Origin: a virus
Reading direction: 5' to 3' (one strand)
DNA length: 42,734 nucleotides
Virus record (IMG/VR): IMGVR_UViG_3300050122_000200
Coordinates: 1-42,734 of that record
Shown: piece after piece, positions 31,496 to 37,790 of the stretch
Layout: each line of letters begins with the position of its first letter
How positions within the stretch are numbered: the first letter of the stretch is position 1
Made by a program: the position numbers and the translations under genes
The notes under the pieces: model-generated
Seen by the model: only the letters and a program-made list of their open reading frames with translations
Database searches by the model: none
What the model was told of the DNA's origin: nothing

Positions 31496-31623
31496 ATCTT
31501 TTGTTTGGCTTCCAGTCGAAAATTTTCCCACCACTCTGTGCCGGCGTACTCCTGAAAATACGACGCCTCATCCAGCATAACTGAGGCGCCTACTGGAAGA
31601 CGGTATAAAACTCCGGAGATCAT
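31492..31623 (-). CDS. Small hypothetical protein (43 aa)
   Basis: ATG 31623 to TGA 31492. It starts MISGVLYRLPVGASVMLDEA and continues SYFQEYAGTEWWENFRLEAK, a protein-like mix of aromatic and charged residues. It lies 21 bp after the stop of the 150-residue gene, in the same direction. The ribosome site is weak. Function unknown. Confidence 0.55.
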   Translation of the reverse strand: MISGVLYRLPVGASVMLDEASYFQEYAGTEWWENFRLEAKQKI

Positions 31624-31644
31624 ATTTTTCGGCAGGATGTCAGG

Positions 31645-32097
31645 CTAGGCCTGGGCAAGGTTCCAGCGACATTCCAGGCGCATCTTGAACGTCGGCTGAG
31701 TTTCAAATCCGCCATTGTAATGATCGAGACCGCGGTAGGCAAACCGATCGAAGCGAAGATACTCAATTATCAATTTGTGGCCGGGCGGTAACTCGTACCC
31801 GGTGGGTCCATCCACGATCCTAGGAAGCCTGGCCTGGATATATGGGCTGCCGTTCATACCTTGGTCCACATGTCGTTTCTCAGGCCCGTGGACCATCTGC
31901 TGGGCCAGACTGGACACGAGTCGGGGGAACACTAAAGGCGTGCACAATTCAACGGCCTCGTCTTCGGACAGGTAGCCGTATTTTCGGACCGTCGGGTGCA
32001 TGGTTTCAACGAAGATCTGGCAATACTGGTAATCGGTGTCCGGACGATAAACCGCGCGGGTGAGGGCTTCACAAACTTGTTTCTCGTATTTTGTCAT
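31645..32097 (-). CDS. Hypothetical protein with LEC[R/Q]WxL C-terminus
   Basis: A 150-residue protein beginning MTKYEKQVCEALTRAVYRPD. Its C-terminus (LPPGHKLIIEYLRFDRFAYR, then QPTFKMRLECRWNLAQA) matches the end of the plus-strand gene at 36556-37074 (PADYRIVIGVRHYRKG, then LPTYNVELECQWSLEP), so they appear to be paralogues in opposite arms. It follows the tRNA-Arg-like element by 16 bp. No ribosome site is visible. Function unknown. Confidence 0.75.
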   Translation of the reverse strand: MTKYEKQVCEALTRAVYRPDTDYQYCQIFVETMHPTVRKYGYLSEDEAVELCTPLVFPRLVSSLAQQMVHGPEKRHVDQGMNGSPYIQARLPRIVDGPTGYELPPGHKLIIEYLRFDRFAYRGLDHYNGGFETQPTFKMRLECRWNLAQA

Positions 32098-32113
32098 ATA
32101 TTTGAAAAGTTAA

Positions 32114-32202
32114 GATGCCGAGTGGGACTCGAACCCACAATCTCCGGGATAACGCCGCGTTGTACCTTCCCCGGCGCTTTATCCAGTTAAGCGACCGGCA
32201 TC
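32114..32202 (-). tRNA. tRNA-like element E (tRNA-Arg-like body, 21-nt anticodon loop)
   Basis: On the minus strand a perfect 7-bp acceptor GATGCCG/CGGCATC, D arm (CGCTTAACTGGATAAAGCG), anticodon stem CCGGG/CCCGG and T arm GTGGG-TTCGAGT-CCCAC. The body closely resembles bacterial tRNA-Arg. The anticodon loop is 21 nt instead of 7 (32149-32169) and contains its own small hairpin AACG-CGG-CGTT. No intron type known from phages fits this. Possibly a non-decoding tRNA mimic. Confidence 0.6.
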
Positions 32203-32220
32203 AGAGTTGTCCCTCGTCGT

Positions 32221-32452
32221 TCTGCCGTGGCTGGCCATGTCACAGCCCTTTGGACTCGGCAGACACACAGATTCGGTCGGTTTGACTTCCTGCACTGTGT
32301 AGGGACGCGCTCCTTTCAGAAGACAGGCTGGTAGTGGATTTTCGACCTACGTGGTCTCAGGTGCACCATCACCGCAAGCTGCCGCCAGTTCCTGTCTGCT
32401 GAAAGGAACGCACTGCTAGCTTCAGGGTTAGAGTCCCTGGCTCGGCAGTGCG
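32221..32452. ncRNA. Structured noncoding region with long inverted repeat and minihelix
   Basis: A stretch without a convincing gene. TCTGCCG (32221-32227) pairs with CGGCAGA (32257-32263) around an inner GGCTG/CAGCC stem. A long imperfect inverted repeat joins 32311-32331 to 32385-32407 (9+7+4 bp). CGCACTGC/GCAGTGCG (32409-32416/32445-32452) encloses CAGGG-TTAGAGT-CCCTG, like an acceptor plus T arm without the rest of a tRNA. The T-loop reads on the plus strand, but the nearest promoter (32965) reads minus, so strand is unclear. Confidence 0.45.
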
Positions 32453-32595
32453 CCCTCGCGTGTTTTTGATGTAGGCTTCTGGTCTCCCCGCCGGTCACCG
32501 CGTTTAGCGCACCTACTTTGCAGACCCATATTCCCGACTTTCAAGGTCCAAAATCCTATACCCGCTAGGGGCAGAGGCCGGGGATTTAAAAGTGG

Positions 32596-32820
32596 TTATT
32601 TTTTGAGGAACTCCTTTTTGTCGATCTTGAGGGGTTTCGTTGCGTCGGTATCAGGTTCATTCTCGACGCGGACGATCGACAGAACTTCGTTGACCGGAAA
32701 CATAGCGACCAGTCCGCTGCCGCGATGGAGACGTATGAAATTCCCGGCCTGGGAAATGCCTTCAACATTTTCAAAAGTCTGGGACATAAGGTTCCGACAT
32801 CTTACAGTGAATTTCGTCAT
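32596..32820 (-). CDS. Small hypothetical protein
   Basis: A 74-residue protein: MTKFTVRCRNLMSQTFENVE followed by GNFIRLHRGSGLVAMFPVNE and VLSIVRVENE, a small beta-barrel-like pattern, then a Lys-rich end. The ATG follows a C-rich stretch and lacks a Shine-Dalgarno sequence; Met12 is an alternative start. Transcribed from the promoter at 32965 after a 137-nt leader that includes an 11-codon open frame. Function unknown. Confidence 0.6.
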   Translation of the reverse strand: MTKFTVRCRNLMSQTFENVEGISQAGNFIRLHRGSGLVAMFPVNEVLSIVRVENEPDTDATKPLKIDKKEFLKK

Positions 32821-32964
32821 AATTTTTGGGGTGGGGTGGGGGTTACTTTTTTGGATTGAGATAAAATATCCGGTCCATAGCAGAGCCGGTTTTTAAAAAT
32901 TTCGTGCAGCCAGTTGCAACAGGAGTGCAGATATTAAATGTCCGGGATGCCTTTCGTTAAGAGG

Positions 32965-32993
32965 AGACTATACTAGCTATGCTATAGAGTCAA
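32965..32993 (-). promoter_or_regulatory. Promoter of the 32.8-kb gene and following RNA
   Basis: On the minus strand, TTGACT (32988-32993), 17-bp spacer CTATAGCATAGCTAGTA and TAGTCT (32965-32970). A member of the same family as 30655 and 42430, here with a long leader. Confidence 0.75.
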
Positions 32994-32996
32994 GAT

Positions 32997-33326
32997 TTAT
33001 TTTCTCGGAGTTTGAAAATTTTTTGGGAGGGTGGGTACTACCCCACAGGAGCCGCGGTTATACACCATACGGGCCACCAGCTTTTTATCTATACCTTCAG
33101 CTTTGGCCCTAGCTTCATCGCTCCATTTGGATGCCGGAACAACAGACAAAGTTTGTGTACCCTGCTGCTCGGGAGCGTGCCCGTGCAACAGTTCCCAATA
33201 GCGACGACCCCATCGGAGGCGCTTGTCGACGTCGTGGAGAAGAACCTCGTGGTGATCTGCACCGTAGCAGAAAAATTCCCTGAAACGATTTCGGCGGCGG
33301 GATCTAAAATTCACTGGGTAGAGCAT
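32997..33326 (-). CDS. Hypothetical basic protein
   Basis: A 109-residue protein from ATG 33326, 10 nt after the -10 of the promoter at 33337. It contains RRRNRFREFFCYGADHHEVL, LHDVDKRLRWGRRYWELLHG and KWSDEARAKAEGIDKKLVAR. An opposite-strand frame of similar length exists; the promoter and strand context favour the minus strand. Function unknown. Confidence 0.5.
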   Translation of the reverse strand: MLYPVNFRSRRRNRFREFFCYGADHHEVLLHDVDKRLRWGRRYWELLHGHAPEQQGTQTLSVVPASKWSDEARAKAEGIDKKLVARMVYNRGSCGVVPTLPKNFQTPRK

Positions 33327-33336
33327 CTGACCGAAT

Positions 33337-33365
33337 AGCCTACACTAGCTACGCTATATTGCCAG
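33337..33365 (-). promoter_or_regulatory. Promoter-family member with degenerate -35
   Basis: On the minus strand, CTGGCA (33360-33365), 17-bp spacer ATATAGCGTAGCTAGTG and TAGGCT (33337-33342). The spacer core is conserved while the -35 is poor, suggesting the TAG-rich core itself is under selection. Confidence 0.6.
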
Positions 33366-33559
33366 AAAATACGCAGAATGTTTTTGTCCATCCCCGCGCG
33401 AACCCCGTACCAAAAGGCCGGGGTCAAAAGGAAAGATCGGTTTCCAGGTCGTCGCATTATGCTGCATGAGGAACTCCGGGCTTGTACACCGGTTCTATAA
33501 CCCACTACGCTGCATAGGGTTACAGTGATCATTTCGCACAATATTGGATATATGAAGCC
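33366..33559 (-). other. Intergenic stretch with stem-loop
   Basis: No convincing gene. TAACCC (33498-33503) pairs with GGGTTA (33517-33522), a possible weak terminator after the small terminase gene. A 48-codon frame (33311-33457, minus) is open but overlaps the promoter at 33337 and has no ribosome site. Confidence 0.35.
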
Positions 33560-34225
33560 CTACTCTGAAGGGCCTACAACTGGCGTCACATCAACTACTT
33601 GGCGGGGCTTGGATACAATATCCGGCATGTTGACGATGACCTGGGTGAGGGACTTGTGGGCGTCCGGTTTGGCGCCTGGGTTGACGTTGGGTACGTCTCC
33701 CACTGCACGGTAGCGCAGCTCTTGTACTTGTGCGAGGCCTTGGGCTAGCTCTTTGTAACGCTTTGGGTCTGAAAGAGTGCTGCGGAGAGTGTTTCGGGCA
33801 TTCAGAGCATCCTCGTGTTTTCGGCGAGCTGCCCGCTCGTTGTCCTTAGCGATATCGCTGGGGTTGTCGACGGTAATCTGCTCGGCTGTTTCCAGAGCAG
33901 CGGCGCGTTTATCCACTTCTTCTGCCCAGTAGACTAGTTCTATTCGAAGTTCAAGATTTGTCCTGACGATGTAATCGAGCTGATCCTCGAGGGGCTCGGT
34001 CTCCTTCAAGCTCTTCTCTCGGTTGCGCTGGACGACAGCGATGGACTGCTCGATTGGAAGCTTCGGGCCGGCGAGTTTCAGTTGATGACAGAGGCGTTTC
34101 CAGCCGTGCTGCGCTGCTTCTCCCTCGAGAGTTTTCAGAGGTATATTTAGCTGGATCGAGATATCTTCAAGTGACGATCCCTGGCTGAACAGTAGGAATG
34201 CGGCAGCATAATTGTAGGCGCTCAC
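33560..34225 (-). CDS. terS: Probable terminase small subunit
   Basis: A 221-residue protein. The N-terminus YAAAFLLFSQGSSLEDISIQ and LNIPLKTLEGEAAQHGWKRL is the helix-turn-helix pattern of many small terminases that bind the packaging site. A long coiled-coil region (about 70-165) suits ring oligomerisation, and the C-terminal tail is Pro/Val-rich. It starts at GTG 34225, 6 nt after a CATAAC -10-like hexamer. It is separated from the large subunit by 7.4 kb, which is unusual. A different DNA-binding role is possible. Confidence 0.65.
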   Translation of the reverse strand: MSAYNYAAAFLLFSQGSSLEDISIQLNIPLKTLEGEAAQHGWKRLCHQLKLAGPKLPIEQSIAVVQRNREKSLKETEPLEDQLDYIVRTNLELRIELVYWAEEVDKRAAALETAEQITVDNPSDIAKDNERAARRKHEDALNARNTLRSTLSDPKRYKELAQGLAQVQELRYRAVGDVPNVNPGAKPDAHKSLTQVIVNMPDIVSKPRQVVDVTPVVGPSE

Positions 34226-34231
34226 AACTTT

Positions 34232-34273
34232 GTTATGGCATTTAAAGTCTATTGACGCAATATAGTATTTCCT
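34232..34273. promoter_or_regulatory. Divergent promoter region between terS-like and HTH genes
   Basis: Minus strand: TTGCGT (34255-34260), 17 bp, CATAAC (34232-34237), 6 nt, GTG. Plus strand: TATAGT (34261-34266), 7 nt, ATG 34274, with a weak -35. Only 48 bp separate the two start codons, so the two promoters overlap and probably compete or are controlled by one regulator. Confidence 0.5.
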
Positions 34274-34552
34274 ATGGATTCTGGTTTAGCCTTCATTTTA
34301 TCAAAGGTGAGTGATCTTATAGACATTGTAGGGTCTAGGGCAAAACTGGCTAAAGTCTTGAAAGTCCAGAGGTCTACTATAGATCGCTGGTTCTTAGACC
34401 GACGAATTCCTGATCGAAGATTCCGGGAGCGTATTGATCACTTGCTTTTGGAGCTGGGGGGAATGTCGAGGGATGTACGACGAGGCCGGCGCGCGTGGCG
34501 ACGATTCAAGCCGAACCGGGTCGACGGCTTCATTGATGGCGACGGCATCTAG
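34274..34552 (+). CDS. Cro/XRE-like helix-turn-helix regulator
   Basis: A 92-residue protein. Residues 20-60 (GSRAKLAKVLKVQRSTIDRW, then FLDRRIPDRRFRERIDHLLL) form a Cro/YdaS-type HTH in which the recognition helix is around RSTIDRWF. The C-terminus is Arg-rich and ends acidic. It is the first gene of the rightward arm, divergent from the terS-like gene, the usual place for a small repressor. It might recognise the TAG-rich promoter core; this is only a hypothesis. Confidence 0.75.
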   Translation: MDSGLAFILSKVSDLIDIVGSRAKLAKVLKVQRSTIDRWFLDRRIPDRRFRERIDHLLLELGGMSRDVRRGRRAWRRFKPNRVDGFIDGDGI

Positions 34553-34553
34553 C

Positions 34554-34603
34554 CCGCGTCCCTATACTTTTCTGGGGTCCGCGTCCCTATACTTTTCTGG
34601 GGT
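34554..34603. repeat. Tandem 25-bp direct repeat (two copies)
   Basis: Two identical units beginning CCGCGTCCCTATACTTTTCT (34554-34578 and 34579-34603), followed by the first four bases of a third. It starts 2 bp after the HTH stop codon. It could be an iteron-like or operator repeat. Confidence 0.85.
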
Positions 34604-34662
34604 CCGCATTCTAGTACGTTTAAGCTACTTTATTACCCGTTATGAAAGTACCCTACTCTCCA

Positions 34663-34776
34663 CTTGCGGTAAATTGCGGCCCCCTTAACATGAAGTAATA
34701 CGTACACTTTGATTATATAATAATAAGTAAAGAGTAGATAGTGCGTCATCCTAAGGGGGCCAGAATCTACCGCAAG
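34663..34776. repeat. Long interrupted inverted repeat, possible origin or regulatory RNA
   Basis: CTTGCGGTA (34663-34671) pairs with TACCGCAAG (34768-34776), and GGCCCCCTTA (34678-34687) with TAAGGGGGCC (34752-34761), leaving a symmetrical 6x6 internal loop. The 64-nt apical loop is AT-rich (GATTATATAATAATAAG). There is no gene from 34553 to 34851. Confidence 0.8.
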
Positions 34777-34816
34777 CCGTATTTTAAGTCCCTGTAAGGC
34801 TTTTCGATATATCAGA

Positions 34817-34845
34817 TTGACAATTCTTGTATCCGACAATAGATT
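34817..34845 (+). promoter_or_regulatory. Early rightward promoter, leaderless type
   Basis: TTGACA (34817-34822), 17-bp spacer, TAGATT (34840-34845), 6 nt, ATG 34852. The geometry places the transcription start at the A of the ATG. Confidence 0.7.
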
Positions 34846-34851
34846 ATCGAC

Positions 34852-35373
34852 ATGCTAACCTCTTCCATCAGTCGCTTCAATGCCGACCCCTCTATTGTCT
34901 TGCTCCGCTATAACAGTAGAGCCGCGCGTGGTTTCTCTGTTACTCCTCCTGATTGTGGCGTTACTCCTGAAGACGCCCTCGGCTTGGTTCTACCAAACCT
35001 CCAAACAACAGCCCAGATTTTGGGCGCAACCCAGAAGTCCCTGACCACCGCTTTCGCCTACGCCCGGAAGCACGAGTGGTGCGTCGCCGTGTACGGAGGT
35101 TATAGCTTCGCCTTCGTGGAGGACCTCAAACAGTACCCAGAGTTTGTTCCCATCTTCGACGATAACGACCGCCGGGTAAAAACAGGCGCCCGAACTTCAT
35201 ACAAAGACTGGCGCGAGTTGGTACGCCTGCCAGGCGCCCGAGTGTGGCGAATTCGTTACTACAAAACGGCCAAGCCGGATGAATATGTGGAGCGCCAAGA
35301 TGACGGCTCCTTTAAGATCTACGTCGGCCAAACGCCCGCCCAGGCCCGCGCTCCCCAAGAGGTGCAGTCGTGA
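34852..35373 (+). CDS. Hypothetical protein, paralogue of next gene
   Basis: A 173-residue protein. The central part, LGATQKSLTTAFAYARKHEW then AVYGGYSFAFVEDLKQYPEF, parallels LAIPYTTLSQTLANYRHRGF then GVYRGLAYAYVDQIEKFPGK of the following gene and may be a small DNA-binding-like module (helix, then GG turn and strand). No Shine-Dalgarno sequence; a leaderless start is predicted. ATGA overlap with the next gene. Function unknown. Confidence 0.75.
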   Translation: MLTSSISRFNADPSIVLLRYNSRAARGFSVTPPDCGVTPEDALGLVLPNLQTTAQILGATQKSLTTAFAYARKHEWCVAVYGGYSFAFVEDLKQYPEFVPIFDDNDRRVKTGARTSYKDWRELVRLPGARVWRIRYYKTAKPDEYVERQDDGSFKIYVGQTPAQARAPQEVQS

Positions 35374-35888
35374 ACCTCTTTCGCGTGATCCTGGAGCCTG
35401 TAGAGGACCCGGCAGACGGTCGCATCGTGTCCACGCTCCTCGGAGTCGTGCAGGGCGACAGGACGCACCTGGAGACGATTCTTCGCCACACTGTGAAGTC
35501 TTTCGGGACCGCCTCCGTTCCCGGACGACAGCGCCGCCGTGTGAGGACCCTCTGGTACGAGCCGAAGGTGGCGAATGTTCCCTTGGATGAGGTTCCGGAT
35601 CTGGGTGTGGACTACGACAGCATGGGCGCCCTCTCTGCGGTTCTGGCTATCCCTTACACGACGTTATCCCAGACACTGGCAAACTATCGCCACCGTGGCT
35701 TTGTCGGGGGCGTCTACCGCGGCCTGGCGTATGCCTACGTGGACCAGATCGAGAAGTTCCCAGGTAAGGTGCCAGCGATTCGTAGAGCAGCCGGCGACGA
35801 TAGTGTGGAGGTGATATTCGCAGAGAATGTGGTTGTCCGATCCGCTGTTCAGTCGCCGAGCGACGCAGATAACGTGAGTACAGATTAA
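35370..35888 (+). CDS. Hypothetical protein, paralogue of previous gene
   Basis: A 172-residue protein. An N-terminal domain (MNLFRVILEPVEDPADGRIV, then GDRTHLETILRHTVKSFGTA) precedes the shared module (about 90-140). The order of unique and shared parts differs from the upstream paralogue, suggesting domain shuffling. Coupled by a 4-bp overlap. Function unknown. Confidence 0.75.
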   Translation: MNLFRVILEPVEDPADGRIVSTLLGVVQGDRTHLETILRHTVKSFGTASVPGRQRRRVRTLWYEPKVANVPLDEVPDLGVDYDSMGALSAVLAIPYTTLSQTLANYRHRGFVGGVYRGLAYAYVDQIEKFPGKVPAIRRAAGDDSVEVIFAENVVVRSAVQSPSDADNVSTD

Positions 35889-35913
35889 TTGAACCAAACA
35901 GGAATACACCGCC

Positions 35914-36132
35914 ATGAGTCTAACTATTGAAACTCTTATTCACTGCAACGGCTGCGGTAAATGCTGGGCAGATTCGGATTGCCGTAACGAGACAGGAACT
36001 AAACAAAGGAAGGAGGCAAAGGAAGCAGGGTGGACTTGTAAGGCGCGACAAGATTTTTGTGACACCTGTTCCAAGCTGCCTCCTAATACCCGGAAAAAAA
36101 CCTTTATTGGCCGCTCCAGTATTTATCGTTGA
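35914..36132 (+). CDS. Small zinc-ribbon-like protein
   Basis: A 72-residue protein with CNGCGKCWADSDC near the start and WTCKARQDFCDTC later, a Cys spacing that could bind one or two zinc ions. The C-terminus is basic (NTRKKTFIGRSSIYR). CAGGAA lies upstream of the ATG. A nucleic-acid-binding or regulatory role is plausible but unproven. Confidence 0.7.
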   Translation: MSLTIETLIHCNGCGKCWADSDCRNETGTKQRKEAKEAGWTCKARQDFCDTCSKLPPNTRKKTFIGRSSIYR

Positions 36133-36141
36133 AAATAAATC

Positions 36142-36170
36142 TTGACGTAGCTTAGTTAGCATAGTAGTCT
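36142..36170 (+). promoter_or_regulatory. Rightward promoter of the same family, with leader
   Basis: TTGACG (36142-36147), 17-bp spacer TAGCTTAGTTAGCATAG, TAGTCT (36165-36170). The start codon at 36206 is 35 nt further on and has a ribosome site, so this member makes a led mRNA. Confidence 0.78.
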
Positions 36171-36205
36171 GTGAACTTCACCACTAACCAAAGGAATTGT
36201 ACCCT

Positions 36206-36523
36206 ATGAATACCCTCTTAATTACCAACGAAAATAAGTCTCAATACATAAACACCAAAGTTGTATTTGATGGAAATATCCGAATTTCAGCTTCCCTCGG
36301 GTGGCTGATCTTTGTATCCCTTTCTGCGACAGGTTATATCTTGGCTGAGGCAGGCACTGGCATCAAGGTAGGCCTGTCTATAGCGGCCAAATGGATATCT
36401 TCGCCCCTGCGTATCTTCGCCGGTCTCGTCTTACACCGGTTACCGACTCCTGGTGAACTGGAGATCCGGGCTGAAGTTCGTTCTGGAGTTGTTGCTCACG
36501 GAACCGTCGTTAAAAAATCTTAG
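36206..36523 (+). CDS. Small membrane-associated protein
   Basis: A 105-residue protein starting at ATG 36206, with AAAGGAA about 10 nt upstream. Residues 28-60 are hydrophobic (ISASLGWLIFVSLSATGYIL, then VGLSIAAKW), compatible with one or two membrane helices, followed by a short beta-like C-terminus. Its leader is nearly identical to that of the next gene. Function unknown. Confidence 0.7.
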   Translation: MNTLLITNENKSQYINTKVVFDGNIRISASLGWLIFVSLSATGYILAEAGTGIKVGLSIAAKWISSPLRIFAGLVLHRLPTPGELEIRAEVRSGVVAHGTVVKKS

Positions 36524-36555
36524 TTTTAAACACCAACTGAAAGGAATTGTCCCCT

Positions 36556-37074
36556 ATGAACGCATTATTTATCCCCCGCATAGTTTACACCCCCATCACG
36601 CGACGGCTTGTGTTGGAAGCACTGGCCCGCGCTGTCCCGGTCGCCGAGCACACCCCCGAATCGGCCTGTCAGCGTTTTAATTACTCCGGCCCCACCCTTC
36701 TCGAATACTCCACTGGTATCCGGGTCACGTTTCGTCCCAGCGAGATCCTACGGGATGGGCTCAACTACATCGCCGATCGGCTGGTATCGTGTCTGGTGAA
36801 CGGTCGCAAGGAAGAATTTCCGGCCTATCACCTGTGCCTGGATGGTCAGGTCCGTATAGACCCGGACGACGTGCTATATACCCAGGAGCGGTTGCCCTTG
36901 CTGGACCACCGCGGACGCATCCCCGCTGATTACCGGATCGTCATTGGAGTCCGTCATTATCGCAAGGGAATTGGCTTCGATAAAGCCTCCCAGCTGCCGA
37001 CCTACAACGTCGAGCTGGAATGCCAGTGGAGCCTCGAACCTGATCCCCGCAATACGGAGGTGGCCCGTGGCTAA
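36556..37074 (+). CDS. Hypothetical protein, paralogue of 31645-32097
   Basis: A 172-residue protein from ATG 36556 with AAAGGAATTG upstream. The N-terminus is MNALFIPRIVYTPITRRLVL. The C-terminal half shares IPADYRIVIGVRHYRKG and LPTYNVELECQWSLEP with the minus-strand gene at 31645. It overlaps the next gene by 8 bp. Function unknown. Confidence 0.75.
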   Translation: MNALFIPRIVYTPITRRLVLEALARAVPVAEHTPESACQRFNYSGPTLLEYSTGIRVTFRPSEILRDGLNYIADRLVSCLVNGRKEEFPAYHLCLDGQVRIDPDDVLYTQERLPLLDHRGRIPADYRIVIGVRHYRKGIGFDKASQLPTYNVELECQWSLEPDPRNTEVARG

Positions 37075-37291
37075 TCAAGAGCATGCAATCACATTTCAGC
37101 CTTCCCCGGGAGTGTTTTCTTTGGACGTTGCCGGCGAACAGCTGAAGAGATACGAGAACGACGGCAAGACGCCCGGCTATTACAAAGCCGTAGAGTTCCC
37201 TAATGAGAATTCTGCGCGCTTCTGGGAGACCAAACTGAATGAGGCCTTCGAGGCCGGCGCCGCCGCTGTGCGGGAAGGGAGGATTTCGTGA
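37067..37291 (+). CDS. Small hypothetical protein
   Basis: A 74-residue protein starting at GTG 37067, chosen for CGGAGG 6 nt upstream. It begins MANQEHAITFQPSPGVFSLD and has a helix FWETKLNEAFEAGAAAVREG. Its stop overlaps the next start (GTGA). Function unknown. Confidence 0.7.
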   Translation: MANQEHAITFQPSPGVFSLDVAGEQLKRYENDGKTPGYYKAVEFPNENSARFWETKLNEAFEAGAAAVREGRIS

Positions 37292-37569
37292 TCTATGTCA
37301 TAGAATACCTAGTCGTCGTTGTAGCTATGCTCCTGTTTCTATTCATTGGCTATCGTTACAAGTATACGGAAGCCGTAAAGACGGCTTCCCACTACTGGAG
37401 CAAATGGCAGCACTGCCTCTCTCAGCTGGAGTCGGAAAAATATTCTCGAGGAAGCTGGGAGAAGTCCTGTCATGCCGCCGATGAACGCGCAAACAATGCA
37501 GAAGCGCGCGCCGAGAAATATTTGGCAAGGCTGCGTAAATTTGGTTTGGATCTGCCGGAGGACGAATGA
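37288..37569 (+). CDS. Membrane-anchored coiled-coil protein (spanin-like?)
   Basis: A 93-residue protein starting at GTG 37288 with GGAGG 5 nt upstream. One N-terminal membrane helix (VIEYLVVVVAMLLFLFIGY) is followed by a charged helical region (WSKWQHCLSQLESEKYSRGS, then ERANNAEARAEKYLARLRKF). This topology is that of an inner-membrane spanin, but no outer-membrane partner or lysis enzyme is nearby, so the assignment is tentative. Confidence 0.65.
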   Translation: MIYVIEYLVVVVAMLLFLFIGYRYKYTEAVKTASHYWSKWQHCLSQLESEKYSRGSWEKSCHAADERANNAEARAEKYLARLRKFGLDLPEDE

Positions 37570-37790
37570 CCGAGTCGCAAAACCAAGCCGCCCTAACGCT
37601 GTACCGCGCCCTGCGCGCCTGCCGCCGGGCCAAGCTGCGCAGGCTGGTACTGGACGGAGTTTTCTACGTCTGGCCATCGGACGCGAATCCCCAGGCCGAT
37701 ATAGAGATTATGGGGACGCCCGCGGCGCTGGAGAAGCATGGTCAGGCGGTGAAGGGCCACGACATGGAACTGGAAGGAGCAACTTTATGA
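37566..37790 (+). CDS. Small hypothetical protein
   Basis: A 74-residue protein with GGAGG 5 nt before ATG 37566, overlapping the previous stop. It begins MTESQNQAALTLYRALRACR, contains a basic helix (RRAKLRRLVLDGVFYVWPSD) and ends acidic. It overlaps the next gene by 4 bp. Function unknown. Confidence 0.65.
   Translation: MTESQNQAALTLYRALRACRRAKLRRLVLDGVFYVWPSDANPQADIEIMGTPAALEKHGQAVKGHDMELEGATL

Noticed and set aside
32316-32498. A 60-codon minus frame containing RARDSNPEAS
   Set aside because: This peptide pattern commonly arises by translating across tRNA T-arms; it overlaps the T-arm-like hairpin at 32423-32439 and is not a gene.
32821-32840. G-quadruplex on the plus strand
   Set aside because: Only three G-tracts are present, one short of an intramolecular quadruplex.
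33012-33338. A 108-codon plus-strand frame
   Set aside because: It is antisense to the minus-strand gene that follows a promoter-family member and has no ribosome site.
34554-34603. Tandem 25-bp repeats as a CRISPR fragment
   Set aside because: The units are directly adjacent with no spacers.
34633-34839. A 68-codon minus frame across the inverted repeat
   Set aside because: It covers both hairpin arms and has no ribosome site or protein-like conservation pattern.
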